A stretch of DNA of 64,000 nucleotides from Haemonchus contortus (GCA_000469685.2 LS997563.1:18090257-18154256), one strand, 5' to 3'; positions 24,197 to 37,401 are shown, counted from the first letter of the stretch. Made by a program: numbers and translations. Notes: a model not told the origin generated them from the letters alone.

Positions 24197-24494
24197 CTGG
24201 TGCGCCGCGCGCCACTTGGAGAACGGAGGATTTGTGCGATTCAAACTGCGTGTGGCGAAATTCATAGCGATTATGACGATTTTAGCGTCTATTATTGGGA
24301 TTCGAACTTGAAGTAGAGTAGATTAGTAGAATCAGCTGACCATACCAATCTACCCTACCTCAAGTTTGGTCATAATAATAGCGCTAGATTCGTTCGAATC
24401 GCCACGAATTTCGCCGCGCAATTTGCCAGTTCGAATCGCACGAATGTATCCATACTCCGCGCCACTTGGGTGGCATAGGATCGTGGCGCACCAG
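24197..24494. mobile_element. Imperfect palindromic (foldback) element
   Basis: The outer ends are ctggtgcgcc and its complement ggcgcaccag. The core includes agagtagattagtagaatca and gccacgaatttcgccgcgca, which recur in the palindrome at 60192-60401. It has no coding capacity. Confidence 0.6.
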
Positions 24495-26639
24495 TAACAT
24501 TTAGTTTGCTTGTTTGATGCTTTTTTATAATTTTCTTATCGATAAGGATCGAATAAGTTGTTTACACATTTGACTCGAGTATAGGATATCAGAGCTTGAG
24601 GAATTTGCTTGCGGCATGAAGAGCTTCACGGTGCATCTTTTGGCGATATTCGCTTTGCAACCCCTCTCGTTGTTGCTGCAGTACATACAGCTCCAAGAAG
24701 AAATGTAGCCTTAGGCGGAAAAGTTCCATCAATCAACGTCCCATCACCGATTTTCGCTTCGGGTCATTTAATTTTGATTACAGGACAGTGACGTTACCCA
24801 CCTCCAATTCCTCCATTTCCTAAACATAGACACGAGTCTCGCTTGATTTCAGCATTCGGTTAGATGCCATTAGTTAGATGCTCTCAAATTGGAAGCACAG
24901 TTAACTATAGATTTTGAGGTACCCTTTTAAGTTGTAAAACGGAAGTGTTGGTGAAGAATAGTACGCCGTAAGACAAGAACACGAGAAATTCTACAATTGG
25001 TGAAATAGGTGCCGTCTGTCGACTGCAAGAGGTCGAAGTTGAAAAAACTTCTACTGTGGTCATGGTTCACGACTGGTTGTTTGAATTCTCAGCATTTATC
25101 CCCATTGTAAATGGTACAGTCTATGCAAAGTTATTAGAACACGTCCATTTCAGGGTGTAAACGCCGGCCGAGCTATCATTCAAGCCCTTTTACACATCCT
25201 ATCTAGGCCTTTTTTCCACCCAACAGCACTATGTATGGTAAGGTTGGAATCTCGTCAAACATTTTTCATCGTAATCTGGGTCTTCAAACTTTTCATTCCC
25301 TTCACCCATGCTCTTCATTCATTCATGCTATTGAACAAAGACAATTTCCGATAAGCTCGCCTTCTGAATATACACCAGAAATCCCATCAAAACCATCCAG
25401 ATATAGTGCACCCGGTGGCAATGGTGAAGCTAATTTCATAACCTTCAAGAAATTTCGCTACCGGTATTGGTTTGTATGTGGTGTTCATGTTGAAACATAA
25501 GAAATAGTAAAGAGTAATCGGGTAAAAGAGCTCAACAGGTACAGAACTACTGAAGCAAGGTTGGGGAAAGAAGGGCTGCAGCTTGCCTCCTACCTGATTG
25601 AGTGTTAACCGTACTGCTACCTCGTTTCTCTGCTAGCTTCACCTGTTTTCCTCTTGGAAATGATGATTGACGTATGGAATCGTTTTGATGGTGATTCTTC
25701 TCCATACCTTTTTCCTTCATAGCGGCAGTATAAAAATTACGCTCTCATTAGGATGATAGCATATTATCTTATAGAAATACCTTCTGCCGTAGGGCAGATT
25801 TTACAAGGACAGTGACCATAAATTTGCCTCACACTGGCAGCTTTGCAACCGGTTTTAGCTGAAAGCTTTTTTGCTTATGGGTTAGAATGGCGACAACCTG
25901 CAGTTTCTGTAGATAAGAACTTCTAAAAATTGTTAACCACCCTTTTTTTTCTCCCAAATAGCCCTTGTGGAACTTTTTTGTAGTAAGTGATGCATTATCA
26001 CGCCCAACAGAAGATTGAGCACTACAGGAGTCGAATGGAAATAGATTGCAAAATCCGAAATTAATTTCTTTGGACTGAAGCCTGCGTAGATGTTTTGTGG
26101 CTGCACTGGAGATTGAAGATTGAAACGAAGAAACCTTTTAATTGGCACCACTATCTGCTACCCGAATGACTCACAATCAGAAGATTTCATTCAAACATTT
26201 GCAATCAGGAAGTCCCAAGATTTAATCATACTAATTCCTCGAAAGCAGCGAAGGTCTTCATCTATTATCTACATCAGAGCTTATTTAGCATCCGATGTGT
26301 GCATTGAGGTCTTCAAGAATAGTGGTAGATGCTCAAACAGACGCCTAAATATCGAAGAAACCTTAAGGAGCCGCTTTGTGCCCCCCTGCTTGTCACCTTT
26401 CTTCTTCTATGGTTAAACCACGACCTACATCTTTGTCCAGGAAAAATCAGTGCGGAAGATGCATGCGGTCTCCATGAAACTTCTGAGCGTCATCGCAATC
26501 ATACTAACCTTCGAATGGTCGTACAAGTAATGTTAGCTGTACTCAAGCGGACGAGATTAGTGGAAAAACATTTCTGAGTAGGTAAACATGTTGAGACTTA
26601 CTGCGGGTTTTGGAAGAATTTGTTCCAGGATTAAAAACA
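24495..26639. other. No gene supported
   Basis: AT-rich sequence with frames of 60-98 codons on both strands. None has a recognisable domain or splice-consistent neighbours. Confidence 0.35.
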
Positions 26640-27000
26640 CTGCTCACTACAATAATGTTCTCTGGAATTTCTCCTCGAGACTAACCTGTGACCCATAAGG
26701 GACAAGGTTAGGTCGAAAAACGGCTTAGATAAGGCTCAATAAGAGACTCCAGTACTGACTTACATTAGCCGACGCACACACCCAAGAGCGGACGAGTTCT
26801 TACGGCATTGTAGGGGCTGTAAATTTTGCACCATTCGCATCGGAACGCACACGCTACAGGCAGGCAGCTCAGGCAGCTCAGTATAGCCAAGTTACGCAAT
26901 GGTAACATTTGGACAGCTCGTCCAGATTCAACCTTTCATCTTCCACGCAACTTTTAACGTCCATTCTTACACAACTCCCAATTTTCCTACTTCCTTTTTG
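26640..27000 (+). mobile_element. TTAA-type MITE copy
   Basis: Internal landmarks are well kept: gtcgaaaaacggcttagata, cacacccaagagcggacgag, ttgcaccattcgcatcggaa and acatttggacagctcgtcca. The terminal repeats are not clear. A short internal tandem (ggcagctca twice) lies near 26870. Confidence 0.6.
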
Positions 27001-28714
27001 GAACCTGATATTTCTCAGAGAATAACTTATGGGAAAGAATGCAACTCGGGTTGAAATCCACGGAACGGTGAAAAACTTGAGCTATCCCATTCAATTCTAT
27101 AGTGTAGTGTATTCTGTAGTGCATTATGGTATAAAAATCGCTCAGGGAGTCCAGAATCCTATTTTCCTTCTCGTCATTTAGTTGATCACCACACGTGGCC
27201 AGTTTGATGTAGAGTCTGTGGAGAAGCAATCAAGGTGAGGAGGAAGAGGCGAGGATTCTGCCATGAGGATCATGACTTCCTGATTATTTCTTAGTCCACA
27301 TCATCGAAGCCGGATTCCGTTCAAACGTGGATTGCTGCGAAAATCAACCTTGCATGAGTACGAAAGTTGAAAGATAAATGGGCCAACATTGTGGTTTTCC
27401 TGCGACTAACGAGGTTGTTCTATGGATGATTTATAGAGTTGGTCATAAGTTTCAACGCCATTGTCGTACTCCTTAGAATCGGAAAATCCGCGTTTTTAGT
27501 TGGAACTTGGTCTCACAATCAATTACTGATTTGACTAGATGAATTGATTGAAAATTATTCTGGTGCTGAGAATCTGTGCAGCGAAAATTCTACGGCCAGA
27601 AAGTTATAATTATGGAGTTGACCAAAAACGGGGGGTGGGTGGCTTGCTCCTAGGGGGCGTTGATGAGCGAAAGCACCCCCTGTCGGGCTCCACATTTTGC
27701 CCATTAGGAAAGGTCACGGTAATTTGATGCGTTTTCCCTGAGCGCCACAAATTTGGGCTTCTCAATTTCAGGGAGTTAAAAAACCATTGATGCTCCTTAC
27801 ACACTTGGAACGAACTCTTCATTAGAAGCCGCCGTCGCAGACATCAAGCGGCTGATTTTAGACACTGTTAGTCCATGTGGGAATGGCTAGTGTGTGAGTG
27901 AAGTAGCCAAAGATAGAAGGAAAACCCCCGGTACAACTGCTTTTTTGGAAAGCTTACCGGAAGCGTGTGCCACCTCAAACTTTAGCTCTAGAGCCTACCC
28001 ATTAAGTCTCCGCCTCTCTATGTCTAAACTTACTTTTGAGGCGTCAGCCACTGAGGCTCACTGGAATCTCCCACAGTCGACTACCTTGCCAGATATCTCC
28101 GGTTTCCTAAAACTGAAACTTTTTCTGCAGCTCAAGCCTACGAAGTCTCACATGGTCTGACAGCTAATCTTTCTTTTGACGAGTCGGCCGCTGTTTTTCT
28201 GGCATCATAATGATGTGGCGTTTCTTTATCATCGTTCTCCTGCTAATTACTTTTATTGGGGTGGCACAGTTAACTGCCGTTTCACAAAATGAACTATGGA
28301 TTTACTGAGAGAGGATGGGGAACGTTGTAAGGATGAGTAACCAAGCAAATGCTCACCCACCTAGAGAACACATCTTTTTTTGCGAATGGTAAAATGATCC
28401 TGAATTAGCCGTCAGAATGTAGGTGATAATTTGGCTCAGCTTTCGGAGAACCTTCAAACTAACGTTACTTCGTTCGTATCTGGCGTTCATTCAATGTTTA
28501 CGAGTAAGTCAAGCTGAACAGAGCAATAATTGTAGGCTGTAGAGTATGGTAACTACCGGTGTGCCTGACATGTAGCACAACTCCTACGTAAGCACAGTGC
28601 TTCGAATTGCTTACTGGGCTTTAATTCAAACCGCCGGACACCTAATCAGGCATCGACTCTGTTGATCTCGTTCCCATATTCCTTTCCCATTAGCACTGAA
28701 CATAATTCCTATAC
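27001..28714. other. No gene supported
   Basis: An 88-codon plus frame at 27894-28160 and a 70-codon minus frame at 27610-27822 show no domain. Nothing else was identified. Confidence 0.35.
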
Positions 28715-29255
28715 GGGTAGGTTTCTGGATCACCTATTGATCGCCCCATTGATCGTTGATTCCCTCCAGCGGGCGCTAGCTATTCGTCTCCATTGCGAGC
28801 CAGAGTGGTCCAGTGAATCGCACTCGCTCGAGTAACACGAGGCTCAACATTCCCTTTGTCAGACCTTTGGTGAAAAAAAACTCTGACCATCGCGTTGGCG
28901 CTCGTTCTACTGTTTGTTTGACGTCCCGAGGGATCCAACCAGTGACCGCGGTGGTGCAGCGGCCATCACGGTATCGCATAACGTGTCCGGCCCACCTGAT
29001 CTTTGAATTCTTGGCGTAAGTAAAGACATTCCTAATCTTTGTTTATTAACGGAGCTAAGAACTCCGGATTCCTTTCTGCACTTGCATGTGTATGGGAAAT
29101 TCTGAGCATCGTCCTTTCCAAAGCACATTGAGTGACGCTGACAGCATGTTTATCGTGCTTTCGGAGAGCTTGAGTCTCCGAGGAGTATGTCAAAGCAGGA
29201 AGGACACCATAGTCGAGAAAGTGAACGCGAGCCGGGTCTTTTATCTTCTTCTTAT
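28715..29255 (-). mobile_element. RTE-type LINE 3' fragment (reverse-transcriptase C-terminus)
   Basis: The minus strand shows, in order but across frameshifts, ALTYSSETQALRKHDKHAVS, ALERTMLRIS, then VMRYRDGRCTTAVTGWIPRD, ERAPTRWSEFF and HWTTLARNGDE, near the end a WRPLE-like piece. This is the conserved C-terminal portion of the RTE polyprotein, where 'KIRWAGHVMRYRDDRWTRAVTDWIPRD' and 'GRPPTRWSDFF' are hallmarks. It has several frameshifts and no upstream catalytic domains, so it is a 5'-truncated dead copy, the usual outcome of LINE insertion. Confidence 0.85.
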
Positions 29256-29690
29256 ATCAATTCTTGGATAAATGACTCATATCTAATACATAGAATTGAA
29301 ATCGTGGGAGGATCCGTTCGACATTGATGCAACCGTATGGCCATGACTTTTAGGTGATCGATTAGCTGCTTTTCCACTTGTTCATGGCGAGCGTATCGTG
29401 AGAGTCGAATAGCACCATCAAGTAATGAGTTACTCGGAAAATTGTTCACCAAGCGGCAAACCAAATCCTTACAAACTTACAAATCTATATGATTAGACCG
29501 ACCACGCCCTATTTTGTCACAAAATATAGTAGATATATGATAAGTACATAGTTTTTTCATATGCCATCCGAGATGGCTAGTTGGTGTAGAAGTTCCCATT
29601 CCCAACTTCACGAGCAAGCTTATCACTAATAAAACTGAGAACAAAATATCTTTACAACTAGAGTTCGATATTGGAACCGTGAAAATAATA
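29256..29690. other. No gene supported; possible further LINE debris
   Basis: A 70-codon minus frame directly upstream of the LINE fragment could be its more decayed part, but no motif is visible. Confidence 0.3.
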
Positions 29691-29957
29691 GGCTGCTTTC
29701 ATAGTCAGCCGGCCGGCCGGCGTGTAGCGAGGCAGTGCTAAGGGGGAGGAGGGCGGCAGACGGTCGGTCGAAAGGTTGAAAACAAAGAAGAACGAGATCA
29801 AAACCAAACAACCAGGGGGCCCGTACAAATGGTTTTTGATCTTGTCTCTCCTTATTTACAACCCTTCGAGGGGCTGGCCGACCTTCTGCCGCCCTCGTCC
29901 CCCTAGCACTGCCTCGTGGCACGCCGGCCGGCCGGCCGGCTGACTATGAAAGCAGCC
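29691..29957. mobile_element. Palindromic MITE with GGCTGCTTTCATAGTC ends
   Basis: The element starts ggctgctttcatagtcagcc and ends in the exact complement gactatgaaagcagcc. The arms pair imperfectly for over 100 bases around a short centre near 29820. They contain GC-rich ggccggcc repeats. Both sides are flanked by ATA, consistent with a 3-bp target duplication. It shares its termini with the 94-bp element at 11279. Confidence 0.85.
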
Positions 29958-30004
29958 ATACGCGTACATCGGGCCTGTGGCCTGTGACCCGCGAGTATAA
30001 CACA

Positions 30005-30400
30005 AAGGACCCTGTTGTGTCAAAAAAACGGTCTAGTCGTTGTAAAGGTCCCAGAGCAGCTTAGTCGACGTGCAAACTCACAAGCGGACGAGTTATCACG
30101 GAGGCTGTAGAGATGGTTGCATCATTCGCACCGGAACGCATCGTTGCATGGAAGCAGCTTACTGCAGCAAGTTGTACACAATGGTTCACCCATCTGGAAA
30201 GCTCGTCCAAAATACCACTCCCATGCAACTTTTCTCGTCACGATCTCTTACAAACCCTAGTTTGTATACTTCTTTGAAGCCTTATGTTGTCCTATTTAGC
30301 CGATTTTCGTGTTTTCTTGGCCCCTTCTGTATTATTCAGCACTGTCACTTCCACTGTCCACCTAGAACTAGGCTCTTTAAACTCGTCGCGGACTGTGCCT
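30005..30400 (+). mobile_element. TTAA-type MITE copy
   Basis: The order of landmarks is conserved: aaaaaacggtctagtcg, actcacaagcggacgagtta, ggttgcatcattcgcaccgg and tctggaaagctcgtccaaaa. A diverged right end (cgcggactgtgcct) lies near 30390. A 134-codon plus frame across it is a repeat shadow. Confidence 0.6.
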
Positions 30401-31694
30401 CCAAGAACTTAGGCTTTCTATTACTGAATCTCCTGGCACCGCCTTTTCTGCAACTAAGCAACCTGGTTGGTTAACTAAAGCATTAAATGGTGCTTATGTA
30501 TGTTGTCTATTAAGGATAAACTACCGTCAGAACTTCGTAGTTACAATTCTTCTTCTTTCGCCTTCTTCGTCTATATAAATCATTGACCGAAATCGTTCAA
30601 TTAATAATGGCTAGATAGATCTGGGACATCTAAAATCGTAACAGAGTTAATGATCGATCCTTTAACGAGTCACAAACCTTGAGGGGTAGTCGTCATAACC
30701 CAGTAGCTAGGAATGGACTGAATTTGTTCCAATTATTACCCCAATTCTGATTTAATGACCAATTATTCTTATAGTAGTATTGAGTTTGATCGGTCTTCAT
30801 TACTTCAACTATCACTCACTCACTGTCGTCTTGCTCTATCATGGCTTCTTATCGGAGTAACATATCAAAATGTCAAGTCTACATCGTAAGTACCATCAGT
30901 ACCATAAAGAGATCGAAATTATTATATAAACCTTCTAAGACCTTTTATCAGCCTATACCAGCTGTATCAGCTGTTATCATTCCCTGTAAATCGTTATTTG
31001 TGATCAAGTCGCGCTTTGAAGCTGTCAACAAATGGAGGAAATGGTAACTCTCTTATCAGTTGTTATTAGTCCTTGTCACCAACTATCCGTTATCCCCAGG
31101 AATCCCACATTACTTTTCAAAATGTCGAGTTTCCATTACTAACCAGAATGCACAACGATTAAAAAGCTTTTACCTTCTGCGGTTCTTTGCCAGCCCTTAA
31201 CAGTTATTAACAGTTCCTGTCATCAAGCACAGCAGTAACCACTTAATGTTAGCCATGATTAATAGGGTAGCAAAATCCCATCAGCATGGAACAATCGTTC
31301 ATGTTCACGAAAACATAAATTTTAGAGAGAAGATCGAAGAGATGAGAAGGAAATAAGGAGTGCTATAGACAACTGATTTCCAGATGCCTCGGCTACTTGA
31401 ATGTGGTGCTTTCTTACGCATCTATGGCGGGTTTTTGGATTCCTCATCAGGATGAGCCTTTGTCTTCCAGGGATAACACGTGGGACATTTTCGGTTCAAA
31501 AAACAACCTCGTCACGATGTTCAAAGGTTCCAGGAGTGACTTGGAAGAGATGACGGCTTCATTAAGGCTGCACAATTCACATTGGAGAGTTAGGACGCTG
31601 GCGAATAGTACCCCTACGTGAGAGAAACTTAGTCGGTTACAGGCATACAGTCTTATGGACCCCCTTTCTTACTACTTTTCCGGAGCCCAATAAT
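30401..31694. other. No gene supported
   Basis: AT-rich sequence. A short ATG frame at 30841 followed by a GTAAGT looks exon-like, but it has no partner exon and sits in locally repetitive sequence (taccatcagtaccataaag). Confidence 0.35.
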
Positions 31695-31905
31695 TATATA
31701 AGCCTTCTATCCCTCTGGATCAATTGGTATATACTCGTCTGGGAGGGTAAAAGCAAAGCACTGACCTGTGAATCGGCTGGTCAACAAAATTTGTTGGATA
31801 GACGACATATGCGCTCATTACGCCACTACGATCCTGAATGGAAGTCGAAGCGCATCTCTTAGACGGGATCGATCATCGCCACGATACTTTATCCTTCAGA
31901 TACTT
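31695..31905 (+). mobile_element. tRNA-derived SINE copy, head missing
   Basis: It contains the family blocks ccttctatccctctggatca, gcactgacctgtgaatcggc, attacgccactacgatcctg and acgggatcgatcatcgcc, then a tail with actttatcctt. It is followed immediately by a MITE right-end trace (attatcgcaaactgtgcc). Confidence 0.65.
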
Positions 31906-33282
31906 GGAAATTATCGCAAACTGTGCCTTTTCTCTCTCCCGGGACCGACCAGTGCCTATTGTCAGGATTTGTCCGACACGCCTCAGGCTTTTGTGGCGAT
32001 CCATAGGTTTCTGGAACAAAATCATTTCTCCTTCTTCCGCCACCTAAATAAATCGTCCGTTGCATGATTTGTTGTTTGAAGAGTTTGAGGATCCTATAAG
32101 TATACTATTTATTTTCATTCAAATGTACAGTTCACGATAGAAACGGTCTCAGAGTATGCCTCTAGAATAGGCAGGATATGTAGGACGAGAAAGCCTCAAT
32201 GACTAGGATATCTGTCAAAGAAAATCTTTGCTGGGGAAATCATTGTGTTTTCATGTCCAAGGTTCTTACCTCTTCGAAAAAAGTAGTCACGCTTGGTGTC
32301 TTCTACACGTACGATTTGCCACCACGCTTCTTTATGAAGTTTGCGAAAGGTCAAACAGTTTGCTGAAGCCGTGGGCAATCAGATGTCAAAAGGTGAACGT
32401 TGGGTTACGGACTATCTGAGCTCTGAACATTTTTCAGATTTCGAAATACTGCTATCTCTGAGCTTCATTTAAACTTTTTGCCGTTTTGTGTACTTTTCGA
32501 AGCTCTTTGCTCTTCACTTTTATTGGTGAGCTTTCGGCATATAATGCCTTCGTCAGACCTTAATTATTTACAATACATTGCTGCATACAATCAGTCTCTA
32601 TCAGTTACAATACAAAACAGTTCGAATCATACCAAGTCAACCGGAAATGTTGGGGGAAAGGGGGAAATGGGCCTGTCGGCGGGGAACTCGAAGGGAAAAT
32701 GGACACCGCTCTTGTCCTGAGGCAACTAAGTGTTATCACTCAATTTTTCAGATTGTGATGGAGCGTAAGCTCCAGTCGGCATTAGGTTGAATAAGTCCTA
32801 ACTTTTAGAGAACGCACTGTCGAGGAAGACCAGATCAGAGCGTAGGTGTAGTTGGCCGCCCTCAGTTGCGGCAGAGTCGAAACTGTCCTTTTGGTTCATA
32901 CGTATGACGGAAGAGATGAGTAGTGTAAAAACAATATGCCCATAAGGAGGCTTAGAGAGGAAAAGCAGATCCGGTGGATATCGATTGCGCGGGATCGTGT
33001 GACGGTTCATGTCGATTTGAATATACATAGTTAGATAGAGAATGATATGGTACTATACTACTGGCATAACTACGATACTGTGTACAAGCCTTTCACTCCT
33101 GGGGCACTCCTTTACAAGCTAAGTAAAGTGGTCATTTGAGAATACGCATCTTTTACTGAACACCAAACGTGCAATTCAAATACAATAATGCGAAATAGCA
33201 TCAATGAACTCCAAGAAAATCACCTATTAGGAGAAACAAAAAGGTGTTAAAAGTCAAAATACTTTATAGACAAAAATAATTA
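31906..33282. other. No gene supported; MITE end traces and a weak exon candidate
   Basis: A MITE left end (tgtacagttcacgata) lies at 32122. On the minus strand, about 32265-32365 reads LTFRKLHKEAWWQIVRVED and continues to a GTAAGA donor. That is protein-like composition with a possible upstream AG, but no partner exon was found. Confidence 0.3.
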
Positions 33283-33764
33283 CAGTAGCGCTAAAAGTCT
33301 TCGGTGAAATGGTCCTTCGGCCGAAATTTTTAGCCGCAACTCTTTTCCTACTGGATCTAATCATGCGAAAGTTCTATATTTTGAGCGTGGGTGTATTGTG
33401 AACATTTACCACTATTAACCTGCAATCTAATCACGTTCCAGATATTCCAAAGAGCATGAACTCAAAATCGACTGAAAATACAGATGATGGTCTTTCTAGA
33501 ATCTCTTTCATTTTTAACCTGTCTAAAGTGTACGAGCGATAATACCGAACACAATAGGTGAGAAAAACGCTCTACGGTGCGAATAAGTGGAGACGTCAAC
33601 AACTTTAGTTTTAGCAAAATCTGCTACCTCAACAAAAACCTTGCTCTATCTGTGGATATCGAAGCAAATCTCAATCTCAAATAGTGTTGTGTAGGATGAA
33701 ATATGTTCTAGTTAGACATATAAAAATTTCAAAGCATTTCACCGTAGACTTTTGAGGGCTACTG
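33283..33764 (-). mobile_element. Non-autonomous Tc1/mariner-type element
   Basis: The ends are cagtagcgctaaaagtcttc and the complementary gacttttgagggctactg, with TA on each side (33281-33282, 33765-33766). The interior is in reverse orientation to the copy at 10993; for example ctgcaatctaatcacgttcc is the complement of a segment near 11455. It has no transposase. Confidence 0.75.
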
Positions 33765-36072
33765 TATGTAATCGCCTGATATATCAGGAGTAAAGGGTCC
33801 AAGTGTTGGTTTGGGATGCACACGAGCAATCCGAGGTGATTCGTGAGGGTAATGAAAGTGTTGACAGATTTATCGACACAATGATTTTTTTCGCAACTTT
33901 TCGTGATTACTCCCTTTCAGTTCAGTCAGCTTTTTCTCTTCGTACATGATTGTGTTGGCATATGAAAAACAGCAAAATGAAGGATAATGGGGTAAGGAGA
34001 TCTTTGACCTAGCGGTTCAGTACAGATGTACTGCTACATATAACTATTGTGTGTAGGACCCCAAGAGGGGATAAGTTTCCCGTCAACCAATTGGCAATGG
34101 TTTACAGATGACCGTTTCTAAATGAATACTCAGTTCATTTAATATTAATCCTCTTAGAATTCATCTTAGAGATGCAGTAATGGACAGAATTGAAGCGAAA
34201 ATTTACTGCTGTGTCCTTATGCAGCTCAAAATGGCCGAATGACGAATCAGCTTTGAACAGCCAGGAGCGGTTTCATTTGTTCAGTCTGTTACGAAGGCTG
34301 CCTCTGAGCGTTCTTGTCCACTTCTGAGCGCATCCACCTCTGTCAGCAAGGTCTGCTGCTTCTTGTATACATATGATTCAATGGCAAGACACACTGAAGC
34401 CAAGACTTGTGCTGAATTTGAAGTGTGTGGCCTGAATAGTTCTCCAACAATGGTGGTAGGTAGACCAGTCAAAAAGAGCAACCAGGCCTACCTTCCGTTC
34501 GTTTCCTTTCTGAAAGGGCATGACTTATAACCCAAAGTAGAACATGCTTACAGCTGGATCCGGCTTTGACGTCAAACCCGAGACGTACTCCTATTCAACC
34601 CCCTAGCAACTTTATATATTACACCATTAGTGCAGCACAGAGTAAAATCCAGAAAAAGACGGAGCTGAATAGAATGGGATTGCTCCAAGGTCTACTTAAG
34701 CCATTTGTAGGGCGATGGTTTCTATCTGAAGAGCTGCACAGGGTTCAATTGAGTCAACGAATGTAGATCGAATTCTTTATGCTGTTCCACTCTGATTTAT
34801 TTCAAGTACCGCTGTCTTTGGCCTACGTTTCGGAAAGATCTCCCTTCGTTCGCTTTGCCAAATATCGCTTTCGCAGTCCCATCAATACAAAATCTCCTAA
34901 ATCGAACTGAAGTACAGGGGTAGATACCTGGTCATTCGACACACTTGTAGTAGCAGTAGCAGCTTGAAAGACAAGTTGCTCAAAAGATTAACTTTATGAG
35001 GCAGTTTACGGTTAGAGACTGGGTGTGAGTGCTTAAGGTTAGTCTTTGTATGCGCTTATTTTTGAGGAAGACCGATCATTGGACCTGAACTTGAAGCCTT
35101 CATAAGGTCTTCGAGAGCCACGGAAGGGCAGGTTTTCCTTGAGTATGTTCCGCACCACTTCTAACAAAAGGAGTACGTTCTAAAGACTCGTAGCATGTAT
35201 GCGAGTTGTAGGAGACCAACAATATTCAACCAGTTTTGGCTTCGAAAATCGCTCACCCCACATTCCCCAGGATTTCTCAGCTTAAATCACTAAAATCGAT
35301 GAAGAGATGTTTCTTGTGAAATACCAAGTAGCTACTGCTTCCCTAGTTATCTGTATACAGCTATTCCTCAGCTACTGGAAGTCTATTCCGGCTCTTTTCT
35401 TGCCGTTCCCTTCCGCGTTTCCACTCGTAGACTATCGCTATTTGTGTGAAGTCTGATTCCTTTCATGATACTGGAAGTCATGCTCTGAAGCTTCTACCAG
35501 TCGAGCAGTCGAACAACCAGAACATCTCATAAGAAGACGATAGAGACGGTAGAAATGGTTGGACTTTGCTAGGGACTCTGTAGATAAAGGCATCTACAGT
35601 AATATGGAGTATCCTTTTTTTGAAGCGTCATAACTAATTATTGCAGTTGGAAATCCGAAAGTTTTCCCGTAACCAGGCTTAGTGTTTTGAAAAGCAGCTG
35701 CAGCATAGTTTTCACTTAGATTTATTTAAATTGTTGGCCTGTTATCGTCGGCCATTCGTCTAGAAATGACTGCTGCTCGTTACTGAGGTCCTTTCTTCGA
35801 ATGAAAAAAATCCATTTCAAGCTGTCACCGTCGTTGGCAATTATGAGGCCTCTGATTTTTCGGAATCACTCCTAGGTGCGTACCCGGACGTGATGCATTT
35901 GAGTCATCTCAACAATCTATGACACAAATGTGGGCAACCAAGTACCTTCGGTTGGGTGCATGAAATCATTACTCAGAGTCATGAAGTCTTCAAGTTTGTA
36001 CTTAACTTACGCAGTGGCTCGTATGGATTTGCTATCGTCTAGACCACCATATTAGGCAACCCAACCAAAATA
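33765..36072. other. No gene supported
   Basis: A 66-codon minus frame at 34281-34481 (TGLPTTIVGELFRPHTSNSA onward) has a fairly coding-like composition, but it lacks a clear acceptor and partner exons. The rest shows nothing. Confidence 0.3.
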
Positions 36073-36375
36073 AAGGTGGTGTAGTGACAAGTGGCGAATT
36101 AGCACATGCCTAAGATCAAATGTTTGAATGCCGGATTGAAATCTTTTCAGCCCAAGCAAACCTTCTATCCCTCGGAGTAGTCAAATGGTACCAGGTTTGC
36201 CTGGAAGGATAAAAGCACTGACTTGTACATCGGCTGGCCACCGCAGTTCATTGTGTAGGTCACATACGCATTCGAGACGCCGCTACGATTCCTATTGGAA
36301 GTGGAATATGTGGCGACTCTCTCAAACGGGATTGATTAAGGCCCAAAGACCCTATTCTTTATCCTTATATTTCAT
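36073..36375 (+). mobile_element. tRNA-derived SINE copy, full length
   Basis: The A-box-like head (aaggtggtgtagtgacaagt) is followed by the full body: gcactgacttgtacatcggc, ccaccgcagttcattgtgta, catacgcattcgagacgccg and acgggattgattaaggcc. The copy ends in a tail with ttatccttatat. It is one of the best copies to define the family. Confidence 0.8.
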
Positions 36376-37401
36376 CCAAATTGGAAACTGGGTTGGCTTA
36401 CTTGGTCCACTTCACTGAATCGAATAAGAGAATCGAGAATTGGCTGAGGGCTCATTGGCTCATCAGGCGCAGGTGAATGAGATAAAGTTGGTACAAAGGT
36501 GTCATTGTCCCCTAGGAGTTCTTTCAAGAACGAGACGAGCCCGAAAGGACTTCTTAAAATCGCTCTGTGAATGCTTCAAAGGTGAATAACAATTTTCCAT
36601 TAGGACAGCAGCGTTCTTTCTAAGCTCTCACTAGGGCAGAAAATCGAAAACCACATCTTATCGCGCATCTTTTTCATTTCTGAGATGAAAAAATTCATTT
36701 TGTATAGCTCTCGTTTTTCAATGGAATTCCTGTCGTACATATTGACCACAGCCCAAGGTACACATCCGTTTTGGAAGTTTCCATTTCAAGCAATGCGTAA
36801 ACGACATATTGGATTCAAATTGTTGTTGAGGGTCGTTCATGTTGCTATACTCGCTCGCCCAGTTATCCATAACTCTGTAAGCAACCTTTAAGGAGTCCTG
36901 GCAGTGTGCGTTCTCACAATCACAAAAGCTCAGTTATTTTCTATTCAACGTGCATCGACGCGTGGTGTGGGCTATGAATGAGAGGGTGACCAATTATGGT
37001 AGATATTCACTCAAGTACGGTGGTGTTCTAGAGGGGCAATTTCGTCACCTCATTGTCTTTTCTTGTCCTCCTCGAATAGGAAACTTCTCGATGTTTCCAT
37101 TGTGGTAAGGTCTGCTTTTCAGTAGTCATTGATCGAATGGAGCTTACTATTAATATGTATTGATCGTTAGTAGTCTTTGGAAGAACCATCAAGAAAACCG
37201 CCTACAAAATCTCGTTCTTCTGCAAAAAGTCCCTTCTAATCAATGTCGTCTTAACTAAACTTCCTAAAAAAATCTTTTTTTTCTGTTTTTTTTTTCGTTC
37301 GTTTCATGCGGTATTTGCCGAAGGTAAACTTCCCCATCAAAACAGCAATGGAAAAAAGCTGTGCAGCTCGATTTGTTCCGTACCCATATTGGAAATTCAA
37401 G
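36376..37401. other. No gene supported
   Basis: A 68-codon plus frame at 36685-36891 ends near a GTAAGC, but no matching exon was found. T-rich runs lie near 37280. Confidence 0.35.

Noticed and set aside
30070..30474. 134-codon plus frame
   Set aside because: It covers a MITE copy and has no domain.
30841..31047. ATG exon followed by GTAAGT
   Set aside because: Locally repetitive sequence, no partner exon, no recognisable product.
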